Part shown: in pieces, positions 9,982 through 17,211 of the stretch
Position numbering within the stretch: position 1 is the stretch's first letter
Layout: the number at the start of each line of letters is the position of its first letter
DNA from: Planctomycetota bacterium
GTDB lineage: Bacteria; Planctomycetota; PLA2; JAEUHO01
Assembly: GCA_020851795.1 (NCBI GenBank)
Contig: JADZCA010000036.1
Coordinates: 1 to 45,836 of the forward strand
DNA: 45,836 bases
Direction of reading: 5' to 3'
The notes under the pieces: model-generated
Told to the model about the DNA's origin: nothing
Databases searched by the model: none
Seen by the model: the letters and a program-made list of their open reading frames with translations, nothing else
Position numbers and translations under genes: made by a program

Positions 9982-11103
9982 ATGGTGGCCCGCATGCTCG
10001 TCACCGTCCTCCTCGGCCTGCTCGGGCTCGGCGTCCTGACCGCGGGCGCCGAGGCGCTCGTGCGCGGCGCCGCCTCCCTCGCGGTCGCGCGCGGCGTGTC
10101 GCGCCTCGTGGTCGGGCTCACGATCGTCGCCTTCGGGACCAGCGCCCCGGAGATGACGGTCAGCGTCTCGTCGGCGCTCGCCGGTCACGCCGACGTCGCC
10201 TTCGGCAACGTGGTGGGCAGCAACCTCTTCAACGTGCTCTTCATCCTGGGCGCGTGCGCGGTGCTCGCGCCGCTCGTCGTCTCGAAGCAGCTGGTGCGGG
10301 TGGACGTCCCGGTGATGGTCGCCGTCTCGCTGCTCGGGTGGGCCCTCGCCGCCGACGGGCGCGTGTCGCGCGTCGAGGGGGTCGTCCTCGCCGCGGGGCT
10401 CGCCGCCTACGTCGTGCTCCAGGTGGTCGTCGCCCGCCGCCAAGGCGACGCGTCCGTGCAGGTCGAGGAGGCCTCCGGCCCGAAGACCCTGCCGATGCAG
10501 CTGCTCGCGATCGGGGCGGGCCTCGCCATGCTCGTTCTCGGCGCGCGACTGTTCGTGGACGCCGCGGTCGAGGTGGCGCGCGCCGCCGGCATGTCCGAGC
10601 TCGTCGTGGGGCTCACGATCGTCGCCGCGGGCACGTCGATGCCCGAGGTCGCGACGTCGATCGTGGCGACGCTGCGCGGCCAGCGCGACATCGCGGTCGG
10701 CAACGTGGTCGGCAGCAACGTCTTCAACGTCCTCGGGGTGCTCGGAATCTCGGCCGCCGTCGCCCCCGACGGCGTCGTCGTCGCCCCCGCCGCGCTCGCC
10801 TTCGACACGCCCTACATGGTCGCGGCGGCGGCCGCGTGCCTGCCGATCTTCTTCACCGCGCACCGGATCGACCGGTGGGAAGGCGGGCTGTTCCTGCTCT
10901 CCTACGGGGCCTACACGGCGTTCCTCGTCCTCGCGGCGACGCGTCACGACGCGCTCGGCACGTTCTCCTGGGTCGCCTTCGAGTTCGTCGGGCCGCTCGT
11001 GGGCGCGACGCTCGTCGCGCTCGCGCTCCACGCATGGCGTCGTGGGCGCGGCCGCCCCGAGCACGGCGCCGACGGCGCCAGCCCGGGCGGGCGCGCGACG
11101 TAG
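9982..11103 (+). CDS. CaCA-family cation/proton or Na+/Ca2+ exchanger (YrbG-like)
   Basis: 373 residues and about ten hydrophobic segments. Two inverted repeats each carry the family's alpha motif: GLTIVAFGTSAPE near 45-57, with GNVVGSNLFNVLFILG after it, and GLTIVAAGTSMPE near 212-224, with GNVVGSNVFNVLGVLG after it. The acidic and Asn residues of these motifs bind the exchanged cation. Members swap Ca2+ for Na+ or H+ across the inner membrane; the ion pair cannot be decided here. Met1 (9982) and Met5 (9994) are both possible starts. There is no clear Shine-Dalgarno or start-proximal -10. It is followed after 60 bases by the cyclase gene, which has its own -10. Confidence 0.88.
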   Translation: MVARMLVTVLLGLLGLGVLTAGAEALVRGAASLAVARGVSRLVVGLTIVAFGTSAPEMTVSVSSALAGHADVAFGNVVGSNLFNVLFILGACAVLAPLVVSKQLVRVDVPVMVAVSLLGWALAADGRVSRVEGVVLAAGLAAYVVLQVVVARRQGDASVQVEEASGPKTLPMQLLAIGAGLAMLVLGARLFVDAAVEVARAAGMSELVVGLTIVAAGTSMPEVATSIVATLRGQRDIAVGNVVGSNVFNVLGVLGISAAVAPDGVVVAPAALAFDTPYMVAAAAACLPIFFTAHRIDRWEGGLFLLSYGAYTAFLVLAATRHDALGTFSWVAFEFVGPLVGATLVALALHAWRRGRGRPEHGADGASPGGRAT

Positions 11104-11149
11104 CCGGAGGGGCGGCCGCCCCCGCCCGCCGGTCGCACGGCGCCGGTGG

Positions 11150-11155
11150 TAGCCT
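11150..11155 (+). promoter_or_regulatory. -10 element TAGCCT, leaderless type
   Basis: Context gtggTAGCCT ends 8 bases before ATG 11164. No Shine-Dalgarno intervenes. Confidence 0.5.
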
Positions 11156-11163
11156 CGCCCGCG

Positions 11164-12978
11164 ATGCCGCCGAGCGAGAAGACCTTCGTGTGGACGTCGT
11201 GGTTCGACGCCCCGCCGGCGCGGGTGTGGCCCTTCGTGGCGGACACCGACCGCGTCAACCGCCGCGCCGGCCTCCCCGCGGGGCGCTACGCGCGCGCCGA
11301 CGGGCCGGGCGCGCGCGACCTCTGGACGGTGCGGCAGCGGTTCCAAGGCCTCGTCCCCGTCGCCTACGACGAGGAGCCCTTCGAGTGGGTCGAAGGGGAG
11401 GGCTTCGCCGTCGAGCGGCGCTTCCGGCACGGCCCCGTGACGCGCCTCCTCGTGGACACGCGCCTCGCCCCGGACGGGCGCGGGACGCGCGTGACGACGA
11501 CCCTCGTCGCGACGCCGCGCTCGCACTTCACCGCGTTTCTCGTGCCCGCGCTGGTCGCGTCGGCCCGGCGCGGCCACGAGCGCGCCTACGACCGCGCTCG
11601 CGAGGCGCTCGGCGGCGTCGACCCCGACGGCGCGGCGCGCGGCGGCGTCCGCCGGCGCGCGGCCGAGCGGCTCGCCCGCGTGCCCGACGTGGTCCCCGCC
11701 CCGCTCGCGGCGCGCCTCGCGGCGCACCTCGCCGCCGCCGACGGCGCCGACCTGCGGCGCATGCGCCCGTTCGCGCTCGCCGACGCGTGGCGCTGCCCGC
11801 GGCGCGAGGTGCTGGCGGCCTGCCTCGGCGCGGTGCGCGCGGGCGTGCTCGAGCTGTCGTGGGAGTCGCTGTGCCCCCATTGCCGCGGCTCCGCCGCGCG
11901 CGCGCGGGCGCTCGCCGAGGTGCGGGGACGTGCGCGGTGCCCGTCGTGCGACGTGGAGGTGGACGTCGAGCTCGACCGGAGCCTCGAGGCCGTCTTCCGC
12001 CCCGCCGCGGACCTGCGCACGGTCCCCGACGACGTCTGGTGCCTCGCCGGCCCCCGCGCGACGCCGCACGTCGCGGCGCAGCGCCGGCTCCGCGCCGGGT
12101 CGAGCACCGTGCTCGAGCTCGTGCTCGCGCCGGGCGCGTACCGCGTGCGCTGCCCGCGCCGCGCCGGCGCGGCGCTGCTCCGGGCCGAGGACGACGCCAC
12201 CCTGCCGCGCGAGGCCGTCGTGGACGTCGCCGACGGCGACGTCGCCGTGTCGCGCGCCGCGGTCGCCGCCGGGCGCGTCCGCCTCGACGTGCAGTGCGCC
12301 GCGCGCGACGACCGGCCGCTCGTGGTCGAGCGGACGGCGTGGGCCGACGAGGCCGCGACCGCGCTCGACCTGCTCACCCTCCCGGGCTTCCACGACGTCT
12401 TCGCCGACGACGTCCTCGCGCCGGGCGAGCGCATCGCGGTGCGCCGCGTCGCGGTGCTGTTCACCGACCTGCGCGGGTCGACGTCGCTCTACCGCCGCGT
12501 GGGCGACGCCGCCGCGTACGCGCTGGTGCGCGAGCACTTCCGGGCGCAGCGCGCCGCCGTCGCGCGCCACGGCGGCATGGTCGTCAAGACGATCGGCGAC
12601 GCGGTGATGGCGGTGTTCCGCTCGGCCGGCGACGCGGTCGCGGCGGCGCTCGAGATGCACCGCGAGGTGGCCGCGCTGCCGGTGCCCGACGGCGCGGGCG
12701 CGCTCGCGATGAAGGCCGGCGTGCACCGCGGGCCGTCGATCGCCGTGCACGCGGGCGGGCGGCTCGACTTCTTCGGCACGACGGCCAACCTCGCGGCGCG
12801 CGCGCAGCACGAGGCCCGCGGCGGCGACGTGGTGCTCACCGCCGACGTCGCGCAGGACGAGGACGTGCGCGACGTGCTCGCCGGCGTCGCGCACGCCGCC
12901 GAGCCGTTCCGCGCCGCGCTGCGCGGCTTCGACGCCGAGACGGCGCTCGTCCGCGTCGTCCCCGCGGCGGGGGGGTGA
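11164..12978 (+). CDS. Class III adenylate/guanylate cyclase with SRPBCC-like and zinc-ribbon parts
   Basis: 604 residues. The N-terminal ~150 look like a START/SRPBCC ligand-binding fold (WTSWFDAPPARVWPFVADTD). A middle region carries a CPHC/CPSC zinc ribbon (about 237-262) and resembles the DUF5939-type region found before some bacterial cyclases. The C-terminal catalytic domain begins near 420. The first metal Asp is in LFTDLRGSTSLY, the second metal Asp follows the base-selecting Lys in VVKTIGDAVMAVF, an Asp precedes FFG, and the transition-state Asn/Arg pair is in TTANLAARAQ. All key residues are present, and Lys plus Asp favours ATP over GTP. It is soluble with no transmembrane segment. 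The regulating ligand is unknown. Confidence 0.85.
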   Translation: MPPSEKTFVWTSWFDAPPARVWPFVADTDRVNRRAGLPAGRYARADGPGARDLWTVRQRFQGLVPVAYDEEPFEWVEGEGFAVERRFRHGPVTRLLVDTRLAPDGRGTRVTTTLVATPRSHFTAFLVPALVASARRGHERAYDRAREALGGVDPDGAARGGVRRRAAERLARVPDVVPAPLAARLAAHLAAADGADLRRMRPFALADAWRCPRREVLAACLGAVRAGVLELSWESLCPHCRGSAARARALAEVRGRARCPSCDVEVDVELDRSLEAVFRPAADLRTVPDDVWCLAGPRATPHVAAQRRLRAGSSTVLELVLAPGAYRVRCPRRAGAALLRAEDDATLPREAVVDVADGDVAVSRAAVAAGRVRLDVQCAARDDRPLVVERTAWADEAATALDLLTLPGFHDVFADDVLAPGERIAVRRVAVLFTDLRGSTSLYRRVGDAAAYALVREHFRAQRAAVARHGGMVVKTIGDAVMAVFRSAGDAVAAALEMHREVAALPVPDGAGALAMKAGVHRGPSIAVHAGGRLDFFGTTANLAARAQHEARGGDVVLTADVAQDEDVRDVLAGVAHAAEPFRAALRGFDAETALVRVVPAAGG

Positions 12979-12992
12979 CCGGGCCCGGCGGG

Positions 12993-13029
12993 CGCCGCGG
13001 GCCCCGCGCACGACGCGGGGCCCGTGGCG
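12993..13029. terminator. Convergent-gene hairpin terminator
   Basis: Stem cgggccccgcg (12998-13008), loop cacga, stem cgcggggcccg (13014-13024), extended by gcgcc/ggcgt-type pairs on the outside. It lies between the + cyclase stop (12976-12978) and the - permease stop (13032-13030). No T-run is present. Confidence 0.6.
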
Positions 13030-14352
13030 TCAGTCGACGGGGTGCAGGTGGCGGGCCACCGGCACGCGGTAGGCGCGCCACGCCGGCAGCGCCCCCGCGA
13101 CGAGGCCGAGCAGCAACAGCCCGCCCGCGATGCCGCCGTAGACGGCCGCGGGCAGGAACCCCGTCGCGATGCGGATGCCGACCTCGGCGAGCAGCCACGG
13201 CGCCGCCGCAGCGACGCCGACGTGCCCGAAGGCGACGCCCGCGACGCCGCCGAGCGCGCACACGAGCACCGCCTCGAGGACGACGACGGCGAAGACGTGC
13301 GCGCGACGGGCGCCCAGCGCGCGCAGCAGCGCGATCTCGCGCCGGCGCCCCTGCACCGCGTTCCACAGCGACGCCAGCACCGACAGCACGGCGACGAGGA
13401 GCACGGTGGCCCCCACCGCGCGCAGCAGGCCGTCCACGCCCTGGACGATCTCGAACAGCCGGCGGATCTCCTGCGAGGGCACGGCGGCCGAGCAGTCGCG
13501 CCGGCGGTTCCAGTCTCCCGCGAACTGGAAGCGGAACGCGGGGGACTTGAGGCGGACGACGACCGTGGAGAGGGCCCAGACCTCGTCGCCGAGCAGGCGG
13601 GCGCGCTCGTCGTCGGGCGCCGCGCCGCCCTCGTGCATCCCGCCCTCGTCGTGGTCGTGGTCGTGGTCGTGGTCGTCGGGGGCACCGGGCGCCTTCGGAC
13701 GGTCGTGCCCCTTCACGTGGAAGAAGGACGACAGCGTGATGAAGACCGCACGGTCGTTGGGCGTGCCGGTCGGCTCGAGCACGCCGACGACCTTCCACTG
13801 CTCGTCGTGCGCGTGCCCGCCGTCCTCGAGGCCGTGCGTCACGGTGAACGACGCGCCGACCGCGAGCCCCGTCCGCGCGGCGGCGTACGCCCCGACGACG
13901 GCCTCGAAGCCGCCGTCGTCGGCGAACAGGCGCCCGCCCGGCGCCACGCGCTCGCGCAGCGGCCGGCCGTCGGCGTCGGGGATCGCGTCGAAGAGGTCGG
14001 CGCGCGTCCCGACGACGCGGAAGCCGCGGTACACGTCGCCCACCGCGATCGGCACCGCGTGGAGGACGCGCGGGTCCTTGCGCGCGTCGAGCCACGCCTC
14101 GACGGGCATCGTGTCCACGGGCTTGTCCACGTGGAACAGCGCGTTCATCGTGGCCGAGAGCGCGGTCGTCTTCGGGCCCGAGAGGACGACGTCGTAGCCG
14201 CGCGCGGCGTCGTCGAAGGCCGTGCGGGCCCCGCTGCGCACGGCGCCGACGGCGACCACGAGGCCGACGCCGAGCGCGGTCGAGAACGCCGTGAGCGCGG
14301 TCGCGAGCCGCCGCTGGCGCAGGCCCTTCCAGGCGAGCGAGAGGACGTTCAC
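13030..14352 (-). CDS. FtsX-family ABC permease with His/Asp-rich periplasmic loop
   Basis: 440 residues starting GTG in a GTGA overlap with the ATPase gene. One N-terminal membrane helix (LATALTAFSTALGVGLVVAV) precedes a periplasmic MacB_PCD-like domain, and three C-terminal helices carry the family RRREIALLRALGARRAHVF segment. In the periplasmic domain a low-complexity run DDHDHDHDHDEGGMHEGG (about 13,620-13,690) alternates Asp and His, followed by another acidic patch. This is a likely metal-binding loop. Similar His-rich permeases occur in zinc-regulated transporter loci such as the Vibrio zrg genes, as far as I recall. With the partner ATPase it could move a metal or metal chelate. That role is inference. 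Confidence 0.82.
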   Translation of the reverse strand: MNVLSLAWKGLRQRRLATALTAFSTALGVGLVVAVGAVRSGARTAFDDAARGYDVVLSGPKTTALSATMNALFHVDKPVDTMPVEAWLDARKDPRVLHAVPIAVGDVYRGFRVVGTRADLFDAIPDADGRPLRERVAPGGRLFADDGGFEAVVGAYAAARTGLAVGASFTVTHGLEDGGHAHDEQWKVVGVLEPTGTPNDRAVFITLSSFFHVKGHDRPKAPGAPDDHDHDHDHDEGGMHEGGAAPDDERARLLGDEVWALSTVVVRLKSPAFRFQFAGDWNRRRDCSAAVPSQEIRRLFEIVQGVDGLLRAVGATVLLVAVLSVLASLWNAVQGRRREIALLRALGARRAHVFAVVVLEAVLVCALGGVAGVAFGHVGVAAAAPWLLAEVGIRIATGFLPAAVYGGIAGGLLLLGLVAGALPAWRAYRVPVARHLHPVD

Positions 14353-15029
14353 GAGACGGCCTCCGCGGGCGCCTCGAGGCGGACGACGCGGGCGAAGCGC
14401 GCGAGCGTGTCGGCGTCGTGGGAGACGACGAGGAGCCCCGCCCCCGCCTCGCAGGCGAAGTCGAGGAGCAGGTCGAGGCAGGCGACGGCGTTGCGCCGGT
14501 CGAGGCTCGCCGTCGGCTCGTCGGCGAGCACGAGCGTGGGCGTGCCCGCGAGCGCGCGCGCGATCGCCACGCGCTGCTGCTGGCCCGTCGAGAGCTCGTC
14601 GGGGCGGTGGCCGAGCCGGTCGGCCAGCCCGACGCGCACGAGCGCCGCGCGCGCCGCCTCGCGCGGGCGCGCGACGCCGGGCCGGAACGACATGCCCAGC
14701 TCGACGTTCTCGAGGGCGCTGAGCGCCGGGAGCAGGTTGAACGTCTGGAACACGTAGCCGACGCGCCGGGCCCGGAGGCGGTCGCGCGCGGCCTCGGCGA
14801 GCCCCGTCATCGGCTCGCCGCCGACGAGCACCGTCCCCGCGTCGGCGGGGAGGATGCCGGCGACGACGTGGAGCAGGGTGGTCTTGCCCGCCCCGCTCTC
14901 GCCGGTGAGCGCGACGGCCTCGCCCGCGCCGACGTCGAGCGCGGGCAGGTCCACCACGGTGCGCTCGCCGCCCTCGGGGTCGCGGAAGCGCTTGACGAGT
15001 CCTTCGACGTGCAGGGCAGGGGCGGCCAC
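14349..15029 (-). CDS. LolD/MacB-type ABC transporter ATPase
   Basis: 226 residues from GTG 15029, with GGAGGG three to four bases upstream. Walker A is GESGAGKT, the Q-loop is YVFQTFNLLPA, the signature is LSTGQQQR (usual second Gly replaced by Thr, as in several homologues), Walker B is LVLADEP followed by TASLD, and the switch His is in LVVSHD. The stop overlaps the start of the His-rich permease, so the two form one transporter. No adaptor or binding protein is coupled to it here. A lipoprotein cytochrome and a porin lie upstream on the same strand. Confidence 0.88.
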   Translation of the reverse strand: MAAPALHVEGLVKRFRDPEGGERTVVDLPALDVGAGEAVALTGESGAGKTTLLHVVAGILPADAGTVLVGGEPMTGLAEAARDRLRARRVGYVFQTFNLLPALSALENVELGMSFRPGVARPREAARAALVRVGLADRLGHRPDELSTGQQQRVAIARALAGTPTLVLADEPTASLDRRNAVACLDLLLDFACEAGAGLLVVSHDADTLARFARVVRLEAPAEAVS

Positions 15030-15051
15030 GGACCCTCCGACGGCGTCGGTA

Positions 15052-15062
15052 TGACGTCGTCA
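15052..15062. promoter_or_regulatory. Dyad TGACGTCGTCA upstream of the ABC genes
   Basis: TGACG and CGTCA arms around one T, 23 bases upstream of the ATPase start. TATCGT (15069-15064, minus strand) overlaps its edge region and could be a -10. It may be an operator. The evidence is the symmetry and position only. Confidence 0.3.
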
Positions 15063-15134
15063 GACGATACGGGACGCGCGGGCCCCGCCCGCCGATTTCG
15101 CGGGCGCCGGGCCGCGCGGGGCCGCCCCCGGCCG

Positions 15135-15224
15135 TCAGCGGGCCCCGCCGGTCGGGCGGGGCGCCGCGGACGCCGACGACGCGAGCAGGGCGAGCAGCAG
15201 GCAGGCGGGGCCGCGCACGCTCAT
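15135..15224 (-). CDS. 29-residue ORF, mostly a signal-peptide-like segment
   Basis: ATG 15224 overlaps the cytochrome gene's TGA (ATGA). The 29 residues are MSVRGPACLLLALLASSASA followed by nine more, so almost the whole product is a signal-peptide-like stretch with an A-x-A cleavage site. It may be a tiny coupled peptide, a remnant of a longer exported protein, or chance. I cannot separate these. Confidence 0.3.
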   Translation of the reverse strand: MSVRGPACLLLALLASSASAAPRPTGGAR

Positions 15225-15592
15225 CGGGCGTTGCCCACGAGCCAGCGCAGGACCCGCTCGCGCTCCTCGCCGAAGAGCCCGGCACGGGGCCCGTACTTGC
15301 GCACGTGGCCCGGCCACTCCTCCGCCGTCGCGTAGCGCGGCGAGAAGGGCGCGTGGCAGCGGCCGCAGCGCGAGGCGTAGAGCGACGCCGCGCCGTCGTC
15401 GGCGCCGGACACGACGCGGGAGGGGAGCGCGGTCCCGGGCGCGAGCGGGGGCAGCGGCTCCTCGACGACGGAGCGGCCCCGCAGGCGGGCGTTCTCGCCG
15501 GGGTCGGCGGGGACCGACCACGCGCACGCGACGAGCGACGCGGCGAGGAGGGACGCGGAGAGGGCGGAGAGGGCGGCGCGGAGGGGGTGCAT
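15221..15592 (-). CDS. Lipoprotein c-type cytochrome, single haem
   Basis: 123 residues. The start has GGAGG five bases upstream. The signal ends in a lipobox (SLVAC, Cys at about 23), so the mature protein should be anchored to a membrane facing the periplasm. One haem site, CGRCH, is followed by APFSPRYATAEEWPGHVRKYGPRAGL. In related small cytochromes the WPxxVxxM pattern supplies the Met axial ligand; here that position is Tyr, and a His sits in WPGHV, so the sixth ligand is uncertain. It lies 14 bases after the porin stop and is surely in the same operon. It probably transfers electrons in the periplasm; the partner is unknown. Confidence 0.78.
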   Translation of the reverse strand: MHPLRAALSALSASLLAASLVACAWSVPADPGENARLRGRSVVEEPLPPLAPGTALPSRVVSGADDGAASLYASRCGRCHAPFSPRYATAEEWPGHVRKYGPRAGLFGEERERVLRWLVGNAR

Positions 15593-15606
15593 CGGGGCCT
15601 CCGGGG

Positions 15607-16923
15607 TCAGAAGAACGTGGAGACCGAGACCGTCCACTCGGTCCGGTCCTCGTCGCGCGCGGCGTCGTACCAGGTGTGGTCCACCCGGAAGACCGTGCGC
15701 TCGTTCACGCGGTAGTTCAGGCCCGCGGTCCACGCCGACAGGTCGTCGTTGAACGACGCGCCCGTGACGTCGTCGTCGAGGTCCATCGTCTGCCAGCGCG
15801 CCACGAGCGTGAACAGCGACGTGTCCTCGACGAGGCAGCTGCGGCACGAGCGCCACGCGCACGGGAAGAAGTGCCACGCGGCCTCGAGCCACAGCGCGGA
15901 CTGCCCCTCGACGGCGTCGGGCGGCGCGCCGGCGTCCCGCTCGTAGTGGTAGGCCACGTACTCCGCCTTGAGCTCGAACGGCCCCTTGCGCGCGAGGAGG
16001 TCGAGCGCGAAGCCGGTGATCGCCTCGTCGTCGTCGGCGTCGTAGAGGCCGTACGTCCCCGACAGGCCGGTCTCGAGGTGGTCGAGCACGCCCGTCTCCC
16101 ACGTCACGGCGAGGCGCCCCCAGACCTGCTTGCCGTCGTTCTCGTCCTCGGCCTGGCGCGCGTCGCGCACGCCGTTCTCGGCGTCGAACGCGTCGCGGTA
16201 GCCGTTGGTCACGGCGACGTCGTAGGAGAAGACGTGCCCGCAGCCGAACGGCGCGGCGCCGTCGGCGCCGATCCCGGGCTGGCCGAAGCCGGTCGGCACG
16301 AGGTAGCGCGCCGTGAAGGGCCGGTTGGTCAGGTCGTTGATCGGGTCGTCGTGATAGAGGTTGTAGCGGCCGAACGGCACGAGCAGCCAGCCGACCTTGG
16401 GGTTGAAGAGGTCGGAAAGGTGGGCCTGCACCTCCGCCTTCTCGAGCACGACCTCCCCCTCGATCTCGTCGCTCACGCCGCCGTGCTCGATCTCGAGCTC
16501 CATCTCGAAGTCGATGCATCGGGTGATGTCGGCGTCGGCCGTGAGGACCACGCGATGCTGGTCGAAGTACGACGCGTCCTCGCTCCCGTCCTGGAAGCGC
16601 CAGTGGAAGTAGCCGCCGAAGCGCAGGCCGTGGGGCGGCGCCGCGGCGTCGAGGCGCAGCTCGGCCGCGCCCGACGAGGCGAGGTAGGCCCCGACCGCGG
16701 CGCGGATCTCGTCGTCGGTCGGCGCGACGCCCGGCGGGTGCTCGCGGCGGTACGCGTCGAAGTCGCGCCGCAGGCCCTCCATCGCCGCCGCTTGGCGCTC
16801 GAGGGCCTCCTCGAGCCGCCGGATGCGGTCGTCGGGGCCGTCGTCGGCCACCGCGCCGGGAGCGAACGAGGCGGCCGCCGCGACGGCGACGCACCCCCCG
16901 AGAATCGAGAACCACCGGACCAT
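15607..16923 (-). CDS. Outer-membrane porin, OprP/O-P-like
   Basis: 438 residues. The start has GGAGGG four bases upstream. A signal peptide (MVRWFSILGGCVAVAAAASF, then APGAVA) is followed by a coiled-coil segment (DDRIRRLEEALERQAAAMEGL). The rest alternates short amphipathic strands and ends TVSVSTFF, the C-terminal aromatic signature recognised by the BAM complex. FGGYFHWRFQD and FNPKVGWLLVPFGRYNLYHDDP fit the phosphate-selective porin O/P-like family, although the solute is not implied by that name. A Cys-rich patch (FFPCAWRSCRSCLVE) is unusual for a porin. A 15-base dyad lies 55-69 bases upstream. Co-transcribed with the cytochrome lipoprotein. Confidence 0.82.
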   Translation of the reverse strand: MVRWFSILGGCVAVAAAASFAPGAVADDGPDDRIRRLEEALERQAAAMEGLRRDFDAYRREHPPGVAPTDDEIRAAVGAYLASSGAAELRLDAAAPPHGLRFGGYFHWRFQDGSEDASYFDQHRVVLTADADITRCIDFEMELEIEHGGVSDEIEGEVVLEKAEVQAHLSDLFNPKVGWLLVPFGRYNLYHDDPINDLTNRPFTARYLVPTGFGQPGIGADGAAPFGCGHVFSYDVAVTNGYRDAFDAENGVRDARQAEDENDGKQVWGRLAVTWETGVLDHLETGLSGTYGLYDADDDEAITGFALDLLARKGPFELKAEYVAYHYERDAGAPPDAVEGQSALWLEAAWHFFPCAWRSCRSCLVEDTSLFTLVARWQTMDLDDDVTGASFNDDLSAWTAGLNYRVNERTVFRVDHTWYDAARDEDRTEWTVSVSTFF

Positions 16924-16977
16924 GCGACCCTCCGTTCGCGCCGGGAGCGGCGCTCAGGCGGGGGATGATCTTGCGAG

Positions 16978-16992
16978 TGATTCTCAGAATCA
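16978..16992. promoter_or_regulatory. 7-1-7 dyad TGATTCTCAGAATCA, Fur/Zur-like operator candidate
   Basis: A perfect inverted repeat of 7-base arms around one C, in an island of A+T-rich sequence within very G+C-rich DNA. It matches the 7-1-7 geometry of Fur-family boxes (TGATAATnATTATCA) at 10 of 14 arm positions. On the minus strand TATTTT (17001-16996) could be the -10 of the porin operon, putting the dyad at the transcription start. It lies between the porin and the cbb3 oxidase genes and could serve either. Confidence 0.5.
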
Positions 16993-17135
16993 AGAAAAAT
17001 AGTGATCGCCTCGATCGCACCCGGGGGCGCCCGAGCGCAATCGGAATCGGCGGAAGGACTTGCGACGACCCGGGGGACCCCGCGCCGCCCGTCAGCGCGG
17101 CGGGAACGGGCCCTTGTGCCGTCGGCGGCGGTTGC

Positions 17136-17141
17136 TACCCT
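17136..17141 (+). promoter_or_regulatory. -10 element TACCCT for the cbb3 operon
   Basis: Context ttgcTACCCT, 70 bases upstream of GTG 17212. The leader contains a short hairpin (ccggag / ctccgg, 17161-17178). No FNR-type TTGAT-N4-ATCAA site was seen. Confidence 0.4.
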
Positions 17142-17211
17142 CCGCCGCCGCGACGGCGGTCCGGAGACCTCCCTCCGGCGTCGATCCCGTGCCCCTCGGG
17201 GACCTCGTCCT

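Noticed and set aside
13630..13680. gtcgtg hexamer run as a CRISPR-like or tandem repeat element
   Set aside because: It is in frame and encodes the His/Asp loop. There are no spacers.
16970..16995. FNR site for the cbb3 operon
   Set aside because: FNR needs TTGAT and ATCAA separated by four bases. Here the TGAT and ATCA halves are seven apart, which fits the Fur-type 7-1-7 geometry better.
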